Source: Candidatus Eisenbacteria bacterium
Lineage (GTDB): Bacteria; Eisenbacteria; RBG-16-71-46; CAIMUX01; JAHJDP01
Assembly (NCBI GenBank): GCA_018831195.1
Contig: JAHJDP010000119.1
Location: 1 to 64,000, forward strand
DNA length: 64,000 bases
Direction: 5' to 3'
The notes under the pieces are model-generated. The model did not search any database and was not told where the DNA came from. It worked only from the letters and a program-made list of their open reading frames with translations. This document shows positions 18,385 to 26,968 of this stretch, in pieces (the first letter of the stretch is position 1; each line of letters starts with the position of its first letter). The position numbers and the translations under genes were made by a program.

Positions 18385-18792
18385 ATGATTCCATTCAAAG
18401 CGGTTCTGCAGTTCCTCGTGGCCGCCCTGGCGACGATTGCGCGGGCTCTTGGTCTCGTTCTTGGTCTCGGTTTCGGCATGGGGCAAGTTGCCTTGGCCGG
18501 GGACTCCGACCCCATCGCGGAGGCGTTTCCTCTGATCTTCGATTCCGAGCGGATTCGAATCGAGGTTCTGGACGACAGTCTCGAGGTGCGGGGTACGCTG
18601 GTGGCTTTCCGCCGGCCGTGGCGACGTCCCCTGCGACACGCGAGCTTCGAGATCCGGTTGCCCCCGAGCGCCATTCCTCTGGAATTCAGTTTTCCGTTCG
18701 AGCGGCAAGGCGCCGGCGATGAGACCTCTTATACATACGAGGCGCGCGACTTCTTCCCCGATCGTGATATCGTCGTCCGATGGATCTACTAA
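18385..18792 (+). CDS. Small secreted protein carrying the FPFER/PDRDI module
   Basis: 135 residues. The N-terminus has a long hydrophobic stretch (LVLGLGFGMGQVALAG), a probable signal peptide. The mature ~95 residues contain a beta-hairpin region (IRIEVLDDSLEVRGTLVAF) and end in FPFERQGAGDETSYTYEAR plus DFFPDRDIVVRWIY. The same ending recurs as a broken copy at 13920-14087. I do not recognise the family by name. It is 21 bases behind the previous secreted gene and the two likely form an operon; GAAGGG precedes the ATG. Confidence 0.6.
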   Translation: MIPFKAVLQFLVAALATIARALGLVLGLGFGMGQVALAGDSDPIAEAFPLIFDSERIRIEVLDDSLEVRGTLVAFRRPWRRPLRHASFEIRLPPSAIPLEFSFPFERQGAGDETSYTYEARDFFPDRDIVVRWIY

Positions 18793-18873
18793 TCCCGTTC
18801 CATCCTGCATCTGTCCCATCTCAATAACCCCATCTGCGCTTGAGTGAGATCGCGAGGCGGGCAGGGCGTGGCC

Positions 18874-19644
18874 TTATACATTGTACGTGGCGGGATCCTG
18901 ATGGTAAAACGTCTGGAGCTGATCGTACAACTCGGGATGCCGTTTTTGCAGCGCCTGCGGCTTCTCGAAGAAACACTCGGTGGCGACAGCGAAGAATTCG
19001 GCGGGATTGGTGGCGCCGTAGGCGTCGAGAACCGTTTGGTGGCCTTTGGCGATCTCGTCACGCAGTTCCGTGAAGGCATTGCCGAGGACGCGCGCCCACG
19101 CGACGTACAGGCTCGGTCGCTCGAGCACCGGCAGGCCCTGGGCGCGGCCGTCTTCTTGGTCGAGCTGATGGGCGAATTCGTGCAGCACGACGTTGTGTCC
19201 GTCGTGGATGTCGGCGGCGCCGCGGCGCACATCATCCCAGGAGAGGACCACCGCGCCGCTGGACCAGGCCTCGCCGAGCCGGACGGAGGGACCCTCGTGG
19301 ACGATGCCCCCCGGGAGCCGTTCGTTCGACCGCGCCACGTAGGCGCTTGGGTAGACAAGGATCGATTCGAGGCGGGGATAGTCGTCGTTCTCACGATGGA
19401 GGAGCAGGAAGCAGGCCTGGGCCGCGATGGTCACGCGGATCTCGTCGGTGATCTCCAATCCGCCGCACCCCTCGAAGTGCTTTTCGGCGAGGAAGACCTG
19501 GATGTCCCCCTTGAGCTCCCGCTGGTCCTCCGGCGGTAGCTTTGCGTAGAGCGGGTAGTTGCGCTCGAGGATCTGCAGCCATTCAGGCGGGAAGGGCTGC
19601 TCTCGCAGGTGTGAACGGCGGCGCCGCTTTCCAAAATCCAACAT
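18874..19644 (-). CDS. mtfA: MtfA-family zinc peptidase (M90)
   Basis: 256 residues, close to the usual ~265. The zinc motif HEFAHQLD (HExxH) is followed downstream by Glu-rich EFFAVATECFFEKP, which carries the third ligand and is a hallmark of MtfA. The N-terminal region (LQILERNYPLYAKLPPEDQ) and TIAAQACFLLLHR also match. In Enterobacteria MtfA binds Mlc and affects glucose PTS regulation; here no Mlc or ptsG is nearby, so only the peptidase activity is inferred. Start chosen at 19644 (MLDFGKRRRRSH), 6 bases after GGAGG; the longer frame upstream is read-through. Monocistronic, no neighbour on this strand. Confidence 0.9.
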   Translation of the reverse strand: MLDFGKRRRRSHLREQPFPPEWLQILERNYPLYAKLPPEDQRELKGDIQVFLAEKHFEGCGGLEITDEIRVTIAAQACFLLLHRENDDYPRLESILVYPSAYVARSNERLPGGIVHEGPSVRLGEAWSSGAVVLSWDDVRRGAADIHDGHNVVLHEFAHQLDQEDGRAQGLPVLERPSLYVAWARVLGNAFTELRDEIAKGHQTVLDAYGATNPAEFFAVATECFFEKPQALQKRHPELYDQLQTFYHQDPATYNV

Positions 19645-19833
19645 CACGTTCCTCCCCAATAGATTGATCTTAATCCTAACATGTCGCCATGCCTTCATCA
19701 TTGCCATCGGGCGAAATCCCACTATAATATTGTCAACGAATCGGGACCTTCGGTGGGTGCGGGGTTCTGTCCACCGGATGCGAATCGGTGAGCGATCATA
19801 ACTGACGGTGACTCAAGCAGGGGAGGGACGGAA

Positions 19834-22800
19834 ATGAAAAGGAATGGAGTCCTCTATTCTCTAATTTTCATCTTTGTCGTCACCATGAGCGCCTCGGCCG
19901 TCACGCCGCGTGCAGACCTCTTTCTTCCAGCAAACCAAAATCATGTGAAGGGGCCGGTAAATGATCGACCACCGGGGGCGGATCGCCCCTTCGCCAGGGC
20001 CGATACGATCTGTTGGGGCGGCCATGACGGCAATGGCTATGCCGTCGAGGGGGGGATCTGGGATTTCGCCGACGGGACCCTTCAGGGTTGGTACGGCATA
20101 GACCGGACCCAAAATACAGGCGCCACTTGGTGGGCCCGCTATACCATCGCCGATTATGAGGATCACGGAACCGGAGGCATCGATCCTCCGATGACAACCG
20201 GCACCACCGGTCATCTCTGGTGCGGCGGCCAAAAATCCCTCGCGGAGGCCGAGTGTTGGGCGTGTGACGCCGGGGCCGGCGGCAACACCTACGGATACAA
20301 AGCGAACCTCTGCCAGAGAATCACCGGTGAGCGGCTGCCCTATTCCGGCGGTGATATCAGCATCAGCATGATGTACTACACCGACTCCGAGGGGGGGGTG
20401 TTTGATTACTCAAAGGTCCAGCTCGTTTGCTGCCAAGGCGCGACGGAGCTGGAAGTGATCACGGCGGACATTCTCGACGCCGGCATCGATGGATATCCCT
20501 GGGGCGTTGAGACGGGCCCTTCAAGCTATGTCGGATCTGTGCCGGGCGGCGCGATCCCCGGGGACGCCGACGGTGTCAGGATGCGCTTTGAGTTTGTTTC
20601 CGACGGCGGTTGGGATGATGAAGACGGCCGCTACTGCTCCACCTACGGGGCGATCGGACTCGATACGATCGAGCTTTCAGGCGGCGTCAGCGCCCAGTAT
20701 GACTTCGAAAACGATGATGAGGGTTTTCTCCCCGAGCACTGCCCCGGCGTCGGCGAATGGGTCGCGGTGCATGCCCTATCCGACTATACCATTCTCGATC
20801 CCTGCGCCTGCGGGCTGGCGGATTATGTCCTCGCGATGCACGATGAAAACAACGGGCATGGCGATCCATCCAGCGACGTCAATCAATGGGCCATGGCGGT
20901 GAGCCCGATCATCAATCGCACGGCCTATCAGGGGTCCGGATATCATTCCGTCTTCGCCCGATGGGATATGTATGCCTTGATGCCGCTGTCCAACGGCGTT
21001 CTTTTTCGCCCCGGATGGATGTACGCGCCGTGGGAATGTCCCGGGACTGGCGCAACGGGCTGGTCGCCTCGCGTCGGGCAAAGCGCTTGGTTCTATGTCG
21101 GAGACGACCCTGTCTGTTTCCAGACAATGAACAGCGCAACCGAGAACGATATCCCCGGGGACGCCGATTATTACCGGTTCTGCTTTGAGCTGAGCGCTTG
21201 TTGCGAGTGCTTCGGTTTGTTCGGCTCGGACTGCACCGGGAGCAGCAATGCAACGCCCCTCCTCGATAATATTCAGGTTTGTATAACCAGCGGACCATCC
21301 TGGCCGCCGGACTACCAATACTATGTTGACGCCTTCAGCCAAAACATATACCTCGATCCGCACGCAGCAGGGCGTTGCGATTCTTGGGGCGGGGGTTGCG
21401 GCGATACACCCCCCTACATCCTGGCTGATTCCCTGGCCATCTGCGGCCCTCCGGTGTCCGAGCACATGCCATCCTGGGAGGCCAACCTCTGGTTGTACAT
21501 TCCCCGCGTGGGCCCGCGAATCAATCCTGCCGGCTACAGCGCATGGAAGAGCCGTCTCTCCGGTGATCCCGGGCTCGAATTCGTTGCGGTGAAGATGGAC
21601 TCCTGCGAAATCACCGTGGCCGGGAATCACATAGCTTATACCAACAAGTTCTGCTCCTACTTTCACGAGCAGGATCCGGGATTCGATTCCGGCTTCGGCG
21701 ATTTGACGGATGAGAACGAAATTCTCCCCGACGATCTTTTCACTCCCGGCACATTGATTCAGTATTTCGTCACCGCCAACTACGTCGGCAACCCCGAATA
21801 TATGTTTATTGAGGACACCACCGGCGGATTCTTTCGCGAGATCGAGTTTCTGCCGAGCATGCGAGAAGATGTCCCGGGCGGTGATATCGTGTGGCCCTGT
21901 CATCTCTATGTCGATGCTTATAACCGCGGTGCTCAGACGTACATTCAACCCGTATTGGACGCCTTTCTTCCTGAAGTTCCGGGGCCCGGCCCGAATAGCG
22001 ACCGATATGATTATTATGGAACGGCCGGCGGCTGCGGCAAAACCAGCCTTTATCGATGGGGCAATGGCGGAGCGTCGATCTATCAGCTCTTGGGGTATTG
22101 TTTCATTCTCTTGAATACGGGGGATATGTCGGCGGGATCCATGAAAGAGATTGATTTCATCGGACTTGAAGACTGGTTATTGACAGGCATCTGCGACGTG
22201 AGCGGCGTTCGCCAGGGTCTCCTTCTCAATGGAGATGAAATCGCCGGTATCATCCGCGCAAAGCGCCCGTCTCTGCTCACCGGGCTTCTGGGCGCGGATT
22301 TGGATTGCACACCATACTCCGATTCCGATTGCCCCTACGGCGCGCCCATGGATACGTCCTATTGCGTCGAGATCATTCAAGCCGAGTCGCCTGTTATTCC
22401 GCTCTCGTCGGATACGTGGGCCTATGGCAACGGATGCCCGTATAGGTTTAACTTCTCCGTTCTCTATCCTTTGGGCACGGGTTTGGGCAATCGGAGTTGG
22501 TTCGACTATGACTTCAGCGGACCCAAGGGCATCGTTGAATATGCGCAGATTGTAAATGAGGATCTGGGACTCGGCAATTATCGATCCGTGCTCGACGGTT
22601 ACAGCTATCACCACATTACAAACTCGTTCAATGAGGTGACGGGGCAGTGTGTTGCTGACGAGGCCGGCATCGGGGGCGCGATCATGGAGGAAATCAGCGG
22701 CACGCTTCAGTGGATATTCGGTGGTTCGGTTCCCAGTTTCTGCACCGATCCGATGATCGGCTGCGGTGAGGATGTTCCCGAAATCGGCGGTGTTGAGGGT

Positions 22801-23079
22801 CGTATCGACCGTCTTTATCAGAACCGGCCGAACCCGTTCAATCCCCGCACGGTGATTTCCTTCTCCGTGGCGAGGAGGAGCCGCGTCGAGTTGGCGATCT
22901 ATGATGTCAGGGGCCGGCTGGTCCGCAGGTTGCTCGATAAGACGATGGATGCGGGACTTCAAACCGCCGTTTGGGACGGGATGGATGACCGCGGGAATCG
23001 CGTTGGGAGCGGTGTTTACTGGTCACAATTGAAGATCGGCGGTTATCAATCCAACAAGAAGATGATTCTCATAGAGTGA
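19834..23079 (+). CDS. Large secreted protein with FlgD/T9SS-like C-terminal module
   Basis: 1081 residues. Signal peptide SLIFIFVVTMSASA. The body is rich in Cys, Trp, Gly and Asp and contains two jelly-roll-like repeats (GIWDFADGTLQGWYG near residue 75 and QYDFENDDEGFLPEHC near 290). I do not recognise an enzyme. The final 90 residues read RPNPFNPRTVISF, LAIYDVRGRLVRRL, VWDGMDDRGNRVGSGVYW and KKMILIE, the canonical form of the sorting-like module. Ribosome site GGGAGGGA lies just before the ATG. Probably exported to the cell surface or medium. Confidence 0.8.
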   Translation: MKRNGVLYSLIFIFVVTMSASAVTPRADLFLPANQNHVKGPVNDRPPGADRPFARADTICWGGHDGNGYAVEGGIWDFADGTLQGWYGIDRTQNTGATWWARYTIADYEDHGTGGIDPPMTTGTTGHLWCGGQKSLAEAECWACDAGAGGNTYGYKANLCQRITGERLPYSGGDISISMMYYTDSEGGVFDYSKVQLVCCQGATELEVITADILDAGIDGYPWGVETGPSSYVGSVPGGAIPGDADGVRMRFEFVSDGGWDDEDGRYCSTYGAIGLDTIELSGGVSAQYDFENDDEGFLPEHCPGVGEWVAVHALSDYTILDPCACGLADYVLAMHDENNGHGDPSSDVNQWAMAVSPIINRTAYQGSGYHSVFARWDMYALMPLSNGVLFRPGWMYAPWECPGTGATGWSPRVGQSAWFYVGDDPVCFQTMNSATENDIPGDADYYRFCFELSACCECFGLFGSDCTGSSNATPLLDNIQVCITSGPSWPPDYQYYVDAFSQNIYLDPHAAGRCDSWGGGCGDTPPYILADSLAICGPPVSEHMPSWEANLWLYIPRVGPRINPAGYSAWKSRLSGDPGLEFVAVKMDSCEITVAGNHIAYTNKFCSYFHEQDPGFDSGFGDLTDENEILPDDLFTPGTLIQYFVTANYVGNPEYMFIEDTTGGFFREIEFLPSMREDVPGGDIVWPCHLYVDAYNRGAQTYIQPVLDAFLPEVPGPGPNSDRYDYYGTAGGCGKTSLYRWGNGGASIYQLLGYCFILLNTGDMSAGSMKEIDFIGLEDWLLTGICDVSGVRQGLLLNGDEIAGIIRAKRPSLLTGLLGADLDCTPYSDSDCPYGAPMDTSYCVEIIQAESPVIPLSSDTWAYGNGCPYRFNFSVLYPLGTGLGNRSWFDYDFSGPKGIVEYAQIVNEDLGLGNYRSVLDGYSYHHITNSFNEVTGQCVADEAGIGGAIMEEISGTLQWIFGGSVPSFCTDPMIGCGEDVPEIGGVEGRIDRLYQNRPNPFNPRTVISFSVARRSRVELAIYDVRGRLVRRLLDKTMDAGLQTAVWDGMDDRGNRVGSGVYWSQLKIGGYQSNKKMILIE

Positions 23080-23109
23080 CGGCGGCGGAGGAAGGTGTCT
23101 TAACAGACA

Positions 23110-24369
23110 TTACGACTGCGTCTCTTGGCTGGGTGCAACCGTCCCTTGGCTCTTTAAAATGAATGGCACGAGGATCCAGCATAGGGCCGTGAATCCGGCG
23201 CCGACACCCACCAGCAGGCCATAAGCCGTATTCGTCCCAAGCGACACCTTCCAAGCCTCGTAAAAACGACCGCCCAGGATACTCGATAGGGAGACGCTCA
23301 GGTTGCTCAGGGACATGAGGAGGGCGAAGACCGTGCCGGCCGCGGCCGGTGGACAATATCTGCCGGCCAGTTCCAGCTGCGTGAGGCTCGCGCTCATGTA
23401 GATGAAGCCGTAGGCGAGGCTGATCAAGATGGCGGAGGTCCGGGTCCCGAGGCCGATGTAGACAAGGCTCGAGAGCACCATGCAAGCGACCGAGCCGTTG
23501 AGCAGAAAACGCAGCGGTACGCGCTTCGCGAACAACCCGTAAAGGATGCAGGCGACAATCGACGCGAAGCTGCTGAGTGTATAATTAAAACCAATGAACT
23601 GTTCGGGGAATCCCAGCTTCGTGCTCATGTGGACATAGAGCACATCAGCAGAAAACGGATTGAAGTTCAGCAGAAAGTAGAATACGGCGATGAGGAGGAC
23701 GATCCGCGTCCGCATCACCTGTCCGAGAACCTTGACGGCGCGCTTCAACTGCTCGCGTTGCAACTCGGGGCGAGGCTTCTCCTCAATCTGGAAGATCGCA
23801 ATGTATAACGCGACCATGCCCAGCAGGGCGCAGATGATGAAGCCCAAGCGCTGATACCCATGCTGGCTGATCCAGCCGCCGGCCACACCGGTCAGCAATC
23901 CCGCCGTGTACATGGCGCCCCACTGCGCCGATTGCAATCTTCCGGTGAGCCCCAGCGGCTGACCGGTTTCGATCATGATGGCATCCGTCGCCACATCCTT
24001 GAAGGCGATGCCGAAGCTCGGCAGCAATAGCAGGGCCAGCAGCGCCGTGGCGACGGCAGGAGAGAGGGGGAGCAGCGAGGCGGCCACGAAGCCACCGATC
24101 ATCAGCAGACTCGACATGATCAGATAGCTTTTGCGCCGGTACCCCCTGATCGGGATGAAATCGGATATCAGGCCGAAGAGCGGCTTGATGTACCAGGGAA
24201 ATCCCAAAATGAACATGAAGGTCGCGATCCCGGCCGTGTCGCGCCCCCATCCCCTGAGCATCGATCGAAGCGGCTGGGAGAGAAGACCCGCCGAGAGCTC
24301 GCCCGTACCCTGAACGAAGTAGAGCGCCGCGAAAATGATGAACAACTTTCGTGTCGAATTCTTGGTCAT
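23110..24369 (-). CDS. Major facilitator / BT1-type (folate-biopterin) transporter
   Basis: 419 residues with about 12 membrane helices. The segment PWYIKPLFGLISDFIPIRGYRRKSYL is the signature loop of the BT1/FBT family (GY-R-R-K-S-Y after helix 2), and DVATDAIMIETGQP matches its second conserved loop. FBT proteins move folates or pterins in protozoa, plants and cyanobacteria; the bacterial substrate here is unknown. The ATG at 24369 has no strong ribosome site. It is convergent with the preceding secreted-protein gene and stands alone. Confidence 0.75.
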   Translation of the reverse strand: MTKNSTRKLFIIFAALYFVQGTGELSAGLLSQPLRSMLRGWGRDTAGIATFMFILGFPWYIKPLFGLISDFIPIRGYRRKSYLIMSSLLMIGGFVAASLLPLSPAVATALLALLLLPSFGIAFKDVATDAIMIETGQPLGLTGRLQSAQWGAMYTAGLLTGVAGGWISQHGYQRLGFIICALLGMVALYIAIFQIEEKPRPELQREQLKRAVKVLGQVMRTRIVLLIAVFYFLLNFNPFSADVLYVHMSTKLGFPEQFIGFNYTLSSFASIVACILYGLFAKRVPLRFLLNGSVACMVLSSLVYIGLGTRTSAILISLAYGFIYMSASLTQLELAGRYCPPAAAGTVFALLMSLSNLSVSLSSILGGRFYEAWKVSLGTNTAYGLLVGVGAGFTALCWILVPFILKSQGTVAPSQETQS

Positions 24370-24725
24370 TTTTCAGCTACTGTCGCAAGGACTCCATTTT
24401 GCTGGAAAAAACGGGGATGGGTCACCCCATCTTTTTAATCGACGATCGGATCCATCCGAACACGTTTCCAACTATCACATGGGATCATTATCATGCAAAT
24501 CCCTTCGAGCAAGGGAAATTTGCTCTGTGAGATCCAGTATGGATCCACCGTGGGATCCTGAGTGGGATCCAACATGGGATCCAGAATAGTTGTCGAACCC
24601 TGGAGAAAGAAGTACAATCAGATTCGGCAGAAAAGATTCTCCGGAACGCCGTCCGTCGGCCGTGGATCGTCCGGAAGGCGGGCTTTTTAAAAAGGGATTC
24701 GCCCATTTTTGGAAAGGAAACTCCG
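24370..24725. other. Intergenic region between divergent genes, holding a 12-bp tandem repeat
   Basis: About 356 bases with no gene. It must carry promoters for the leftward transporter and the rightward YWTD protein. A small hairpin GATGGG/CCCATC with five T lies at 24416-24436 but serves no nearby rightward gene. The tandem repeat is listed separately. Confidence 0.6.
24526..24585. repeat. Short tandem repeat, five 12-bp units built on GGATCC
   Basis: Units of 12 bases run head to tail: the first is degenerate (GAGATCC core), then units starting at 24538, 24550, 24562 and 24574, each with the core GGATCC and variable flanks. It is in phase with one helix turn (12 vs 10.5 bases only roughly) and lies about 140 bases before the YWTD gene. 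Confidence 0.75.
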
Positions 24726-25928
24726 ATGATTGTTCAACACGATGTCTTTCGCATCCTCCGCGGGGGATCCTTCATCCTTACCCTCCTCTTTGTCGCGCCG
24801 TGGCTCGGTTTCTCCGCGGCTCTGGCTGACGGGACGCTCTTCTTCACGGACATCTTCAATCCCAGCTTCTCCGACGGTTTCATCCGGCGTGTCGAAACCG
24901 ATGGAACCGGGCTGCAAACGGTCCTGTCCGGGGGCGGCGGACTGCGCGGCATCGCCGTCTATCCCGATTCCGAATATGTCTACTACACCGATGTCGACCT
25001 CGATCAGATCCGGCGCTGCAACTTCGATGGCGGCAATGTGCGCACCCTCGTCTACGGACCTGTCTTTCCTATGGAGATCGCCATCGATCCCGCCGCCGAT
25101 CTCCTGGTATGGGGAGATCAAGGCGCCGGCGTTATCGGCGTCGCGCACCTCGATGGCACGGGAGCGCACACCCTTCTCACGACATCCTTTGCCGCCGGGC
25201 TGGCTCTCGACACCGTGAACGGGAAGATCTACTGGAGCACCGCGCTGACGGGGTCCACCGGGGAGATCCTCCGCGCAGATTATGACGGATCGAATAGTCA
25301 AACGGTGGTTTCAGAATCCGACAGGCCCGCCCGCCTCGCCCTCGATATAAGCGGGGGTAAAGTCTACTGGACCGATTACGTCGTCGACGTCGTGCGCCGG
25401 GCCAACCTTGATGGAACCGAAGTGGAAACGATTTTTGATGCGGGCGGAAATCACAACCCCGATGGCATCTGCCTCGACCTCGCCGCGGGAAAAGTCTACT
25501 GGGGGCAGGAGGGCGTACAAGTTAATCGTGAAATGATCAAGTGCATGAACTTCGACGGCACCGCGGTCGAGGATGTCATCGACGGATTCGGTATCGTCGC
25601 GAGCATCGACCTGAAGGCGGCCCCCTTTTCTTCCGTCGGGAGCGGTCCCGCGGCGATGCGCCTGTTGACCGTATCTCCCAATCCCTTCGCCGGGAGCGCC
25701 GCCCTCCGCCTCGATCTGCCGCAGGATGCATCTATCCGCCTCTCCATCTACTCTGTGGACGGGCGCCGTATCACCACGCTCCACAGCGGAATCTTAGCGA
25801 GGGGCCGCCATCAACTCATTTGGGATGGGACCGACCAGGGTGGAGTGATGGCGCCGCCGGGAGTCTATTTCTGCCGGATGGACGCCGGCGCCGCCGTGGA
25901 GAAGATCCCGATGGTGTTGATTCAATGA
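24726..25928 (+). CDS. Secreted YWTD (LDL-receptor class B-like) propeller with FlgD/T9SS-like C-terminus
   Basis: 400 residues. Signal peptide FILTLLFVAPWLGFSAALA. Propeller repeats show YVYYTDVDLDQIRRCNFDGG, KIYWSTALTG, KVYWTDYVVDVVRRANLDGT and KVYWGQEGVQ. These are the Y-W-(T/S)-D and R-x-N-L-D-G motifs of LDLR class B propellers, six blades expected. The C-terminal 85 residues hold VSPNPFAGS, LSIYSVDGRRI, IWDGTDQGG and PPGVYFCRM. AAAGGA precedes the ATG. Likely a surface-exposed binding protein; ligand unknown. A tandem repeat lies in its upstream region. Confidence 0.8.
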   Translation: MIVQHDVFRILRGGSFILTLLFVAPWLGFSAALADGTLFFTDIFNPSFSDGFIRRVETDGTGLQTVLSGGGGLRGIAVYPDSEYVYYTDVDLDQIRRCNFDGGNVRTLVYGPVFPMEIAIDPAADLLVWGDQGAGVIGVAHLDGTGAHTLLTTSFAAGLALDTVNGKIYWSTALTGSTGEILRADYDGSNSQTVVSESDRPARLALDISGGKVYWTDYVVDVVRRANLDGTEVETIFDAGGNHNPDGICLDLAAGKVYWGQEGVQVNREMIKCMNFDGTAVEDVIDGFGIVASIDLKAAPFSSVGSGPAAMRLLTVSPNPFAGSAALRLDLPQDASIRLSIYSVDGRRITTLHSGILARGRHQLIWDGTDQGGVMAPPGVYFCRMDAGAAVEKIPMVLIQ

Positions 25929-25969
25929 CCCTCAGGCAAAGGTAATCCACGAAAGCGGGGCAACTCCAT

Positions 25970-26929
25970 ATGTCCGGTTTATGGGCGGGATTGGTTGAAT
26001 GGGTTCAGGCGCACAGCGGCCTTTCACATGGCCTCTTCGAGCGTCTGGCGGGAAGTTTGGGTCTTGTCATCCTCTTTCTTGGTGTTCGCATTCTGGTGTC
26101 AGCCATTCTTGATCGCCGAGTCCCCGACATTTCCAAGAAATATATTCTGATCAAATCGACCAGCTATGTACTCGGGTTCGCCTTATTCATGGCGATGCTG
26201 ATCGTCTGGTTCGGCAACGCCACGGGATGGGTCTCCTATCTGGGGCTTCTGTCCGCCGGTCTCGCCATCGCTCTGCAGGATCCGGTCACGAATTTCGCGG
26301 GATGGATCTTCCTGACGATTCGGAAGCCGTTCGTGGTGGGGGACCGGATACAAATCGGCGAGCACCGTGGGGACGTGATCGATCTGCGCCTGTTCCAGTT
26401 CAGCATCGTTGAGATCGGAAACTGGGTGGACGCTGATCAAAGCACAGGCCGCATCATTCACATTCCGAACGGCTGGGTGTTCAAGTACAGCGCGGCGAAT
26501 TACACGCAGGGATTCAAGTTCATCTGGAACGAGCTTCCCGTCACCGTGACTTTTGAAAGCAATTGGGAGAGGGCGAAAGAAATCCTCTCAGAGGTGGCGG
26601 AACGGCATTCGCTTCTCAGAAGCCATGAGGCCCAGGAGCAGGTGCAGCGGGCCGCCCGAAAGTACCTCATCAAGTTCACACATCTCACTCCCATCGTCTG
26701 GACCTCCGTTATCGACAACGGCATCACATTGACGGTGCGCTACATCTGCGATCCCAGGAAGCGAAGGTCGTCGGCCGCCGCCATATGGGAGGATGTGTTG
26801 AAGGCCTTCGCCGCCAACGACGACATCGATTTCGCCTATCCCACAACCCGTTTCTATCACAATATGTCCGAGGGAAAACCAGGAGCCCGGGCGGGCGTCG
26901 CGGGACCGCCGGTTGAGGCAGGGCGCTGA
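25970..26929 (+). CDS. Mechanosensitive ion channel of the MscS family
   Basis: 319 residues. Three membrane helices are visible (LVILFLGVRILVSAILD, YVLGFALFMAMLIVWF, and the pore helix GLLSAGLAIALQDPVTNFAG). The pore helix has the Gly/Ala-rich pattern and conserved ALQDP-x-x-NF of MscS. The beta domain follows (PFVVGDRIQIGEHRGDVIDL, IHIPNGWVF). A C-terminal alpha/beta domain completes it. Opens on membrane tension to release solutes during osmotic downshock. The ATG at 25970 has only a weak ribosome site (CGGGGCA). It is 41 bases from the previous gene. Confidence 0.9.
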   Translation: MSGLWAGLVEWVQAHSGLSHGLFERLAGSLGLVILFLGVRILVSAILDRRVPDISKKYILIKSTSYVLGFALFMAMLIVWFGNATGWVSYLGLLSAGLAIALQDPVTNFAGWIFLTIRKPFVVGDRIQIGEHRGDVIDLRLFQFSIVEIGNWVDADQSTGRIIHIPNGWVFKYSAANYTQGFKFIWNELPVTVTFESNWERAKEILSEVAERHSLLRSHEAQEQVQRAARKYLIKFTHLTPIVWTSVIDNGITLTVRYICDPRKRRSSAAAIWEDVLKAFAANDDIDFAYPTTRFYHNMSEGKPGARAGVAGPPVEAGR

Positions 26930-26968
26930 GGCCGTCGGGGACCGACAGGGGTTCATTGGAGGTGTAGG

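Noticed and set aside
20776-21948. Minus-strand open frame of 390 codons
   Set aside because: Antisense to the large secreted protein; His/Arg/Val-rich and without motifs.
24416-24436. Rightward intrinsic terminator (GATGGG/CCCATC plus T5)
   Set aside because: Only six pairs, and no rightward gene ends within 1.3 kb.
24526-24585. CRISPR array
   Set aside because: Units are 12 bases and contiguous with no spacers.
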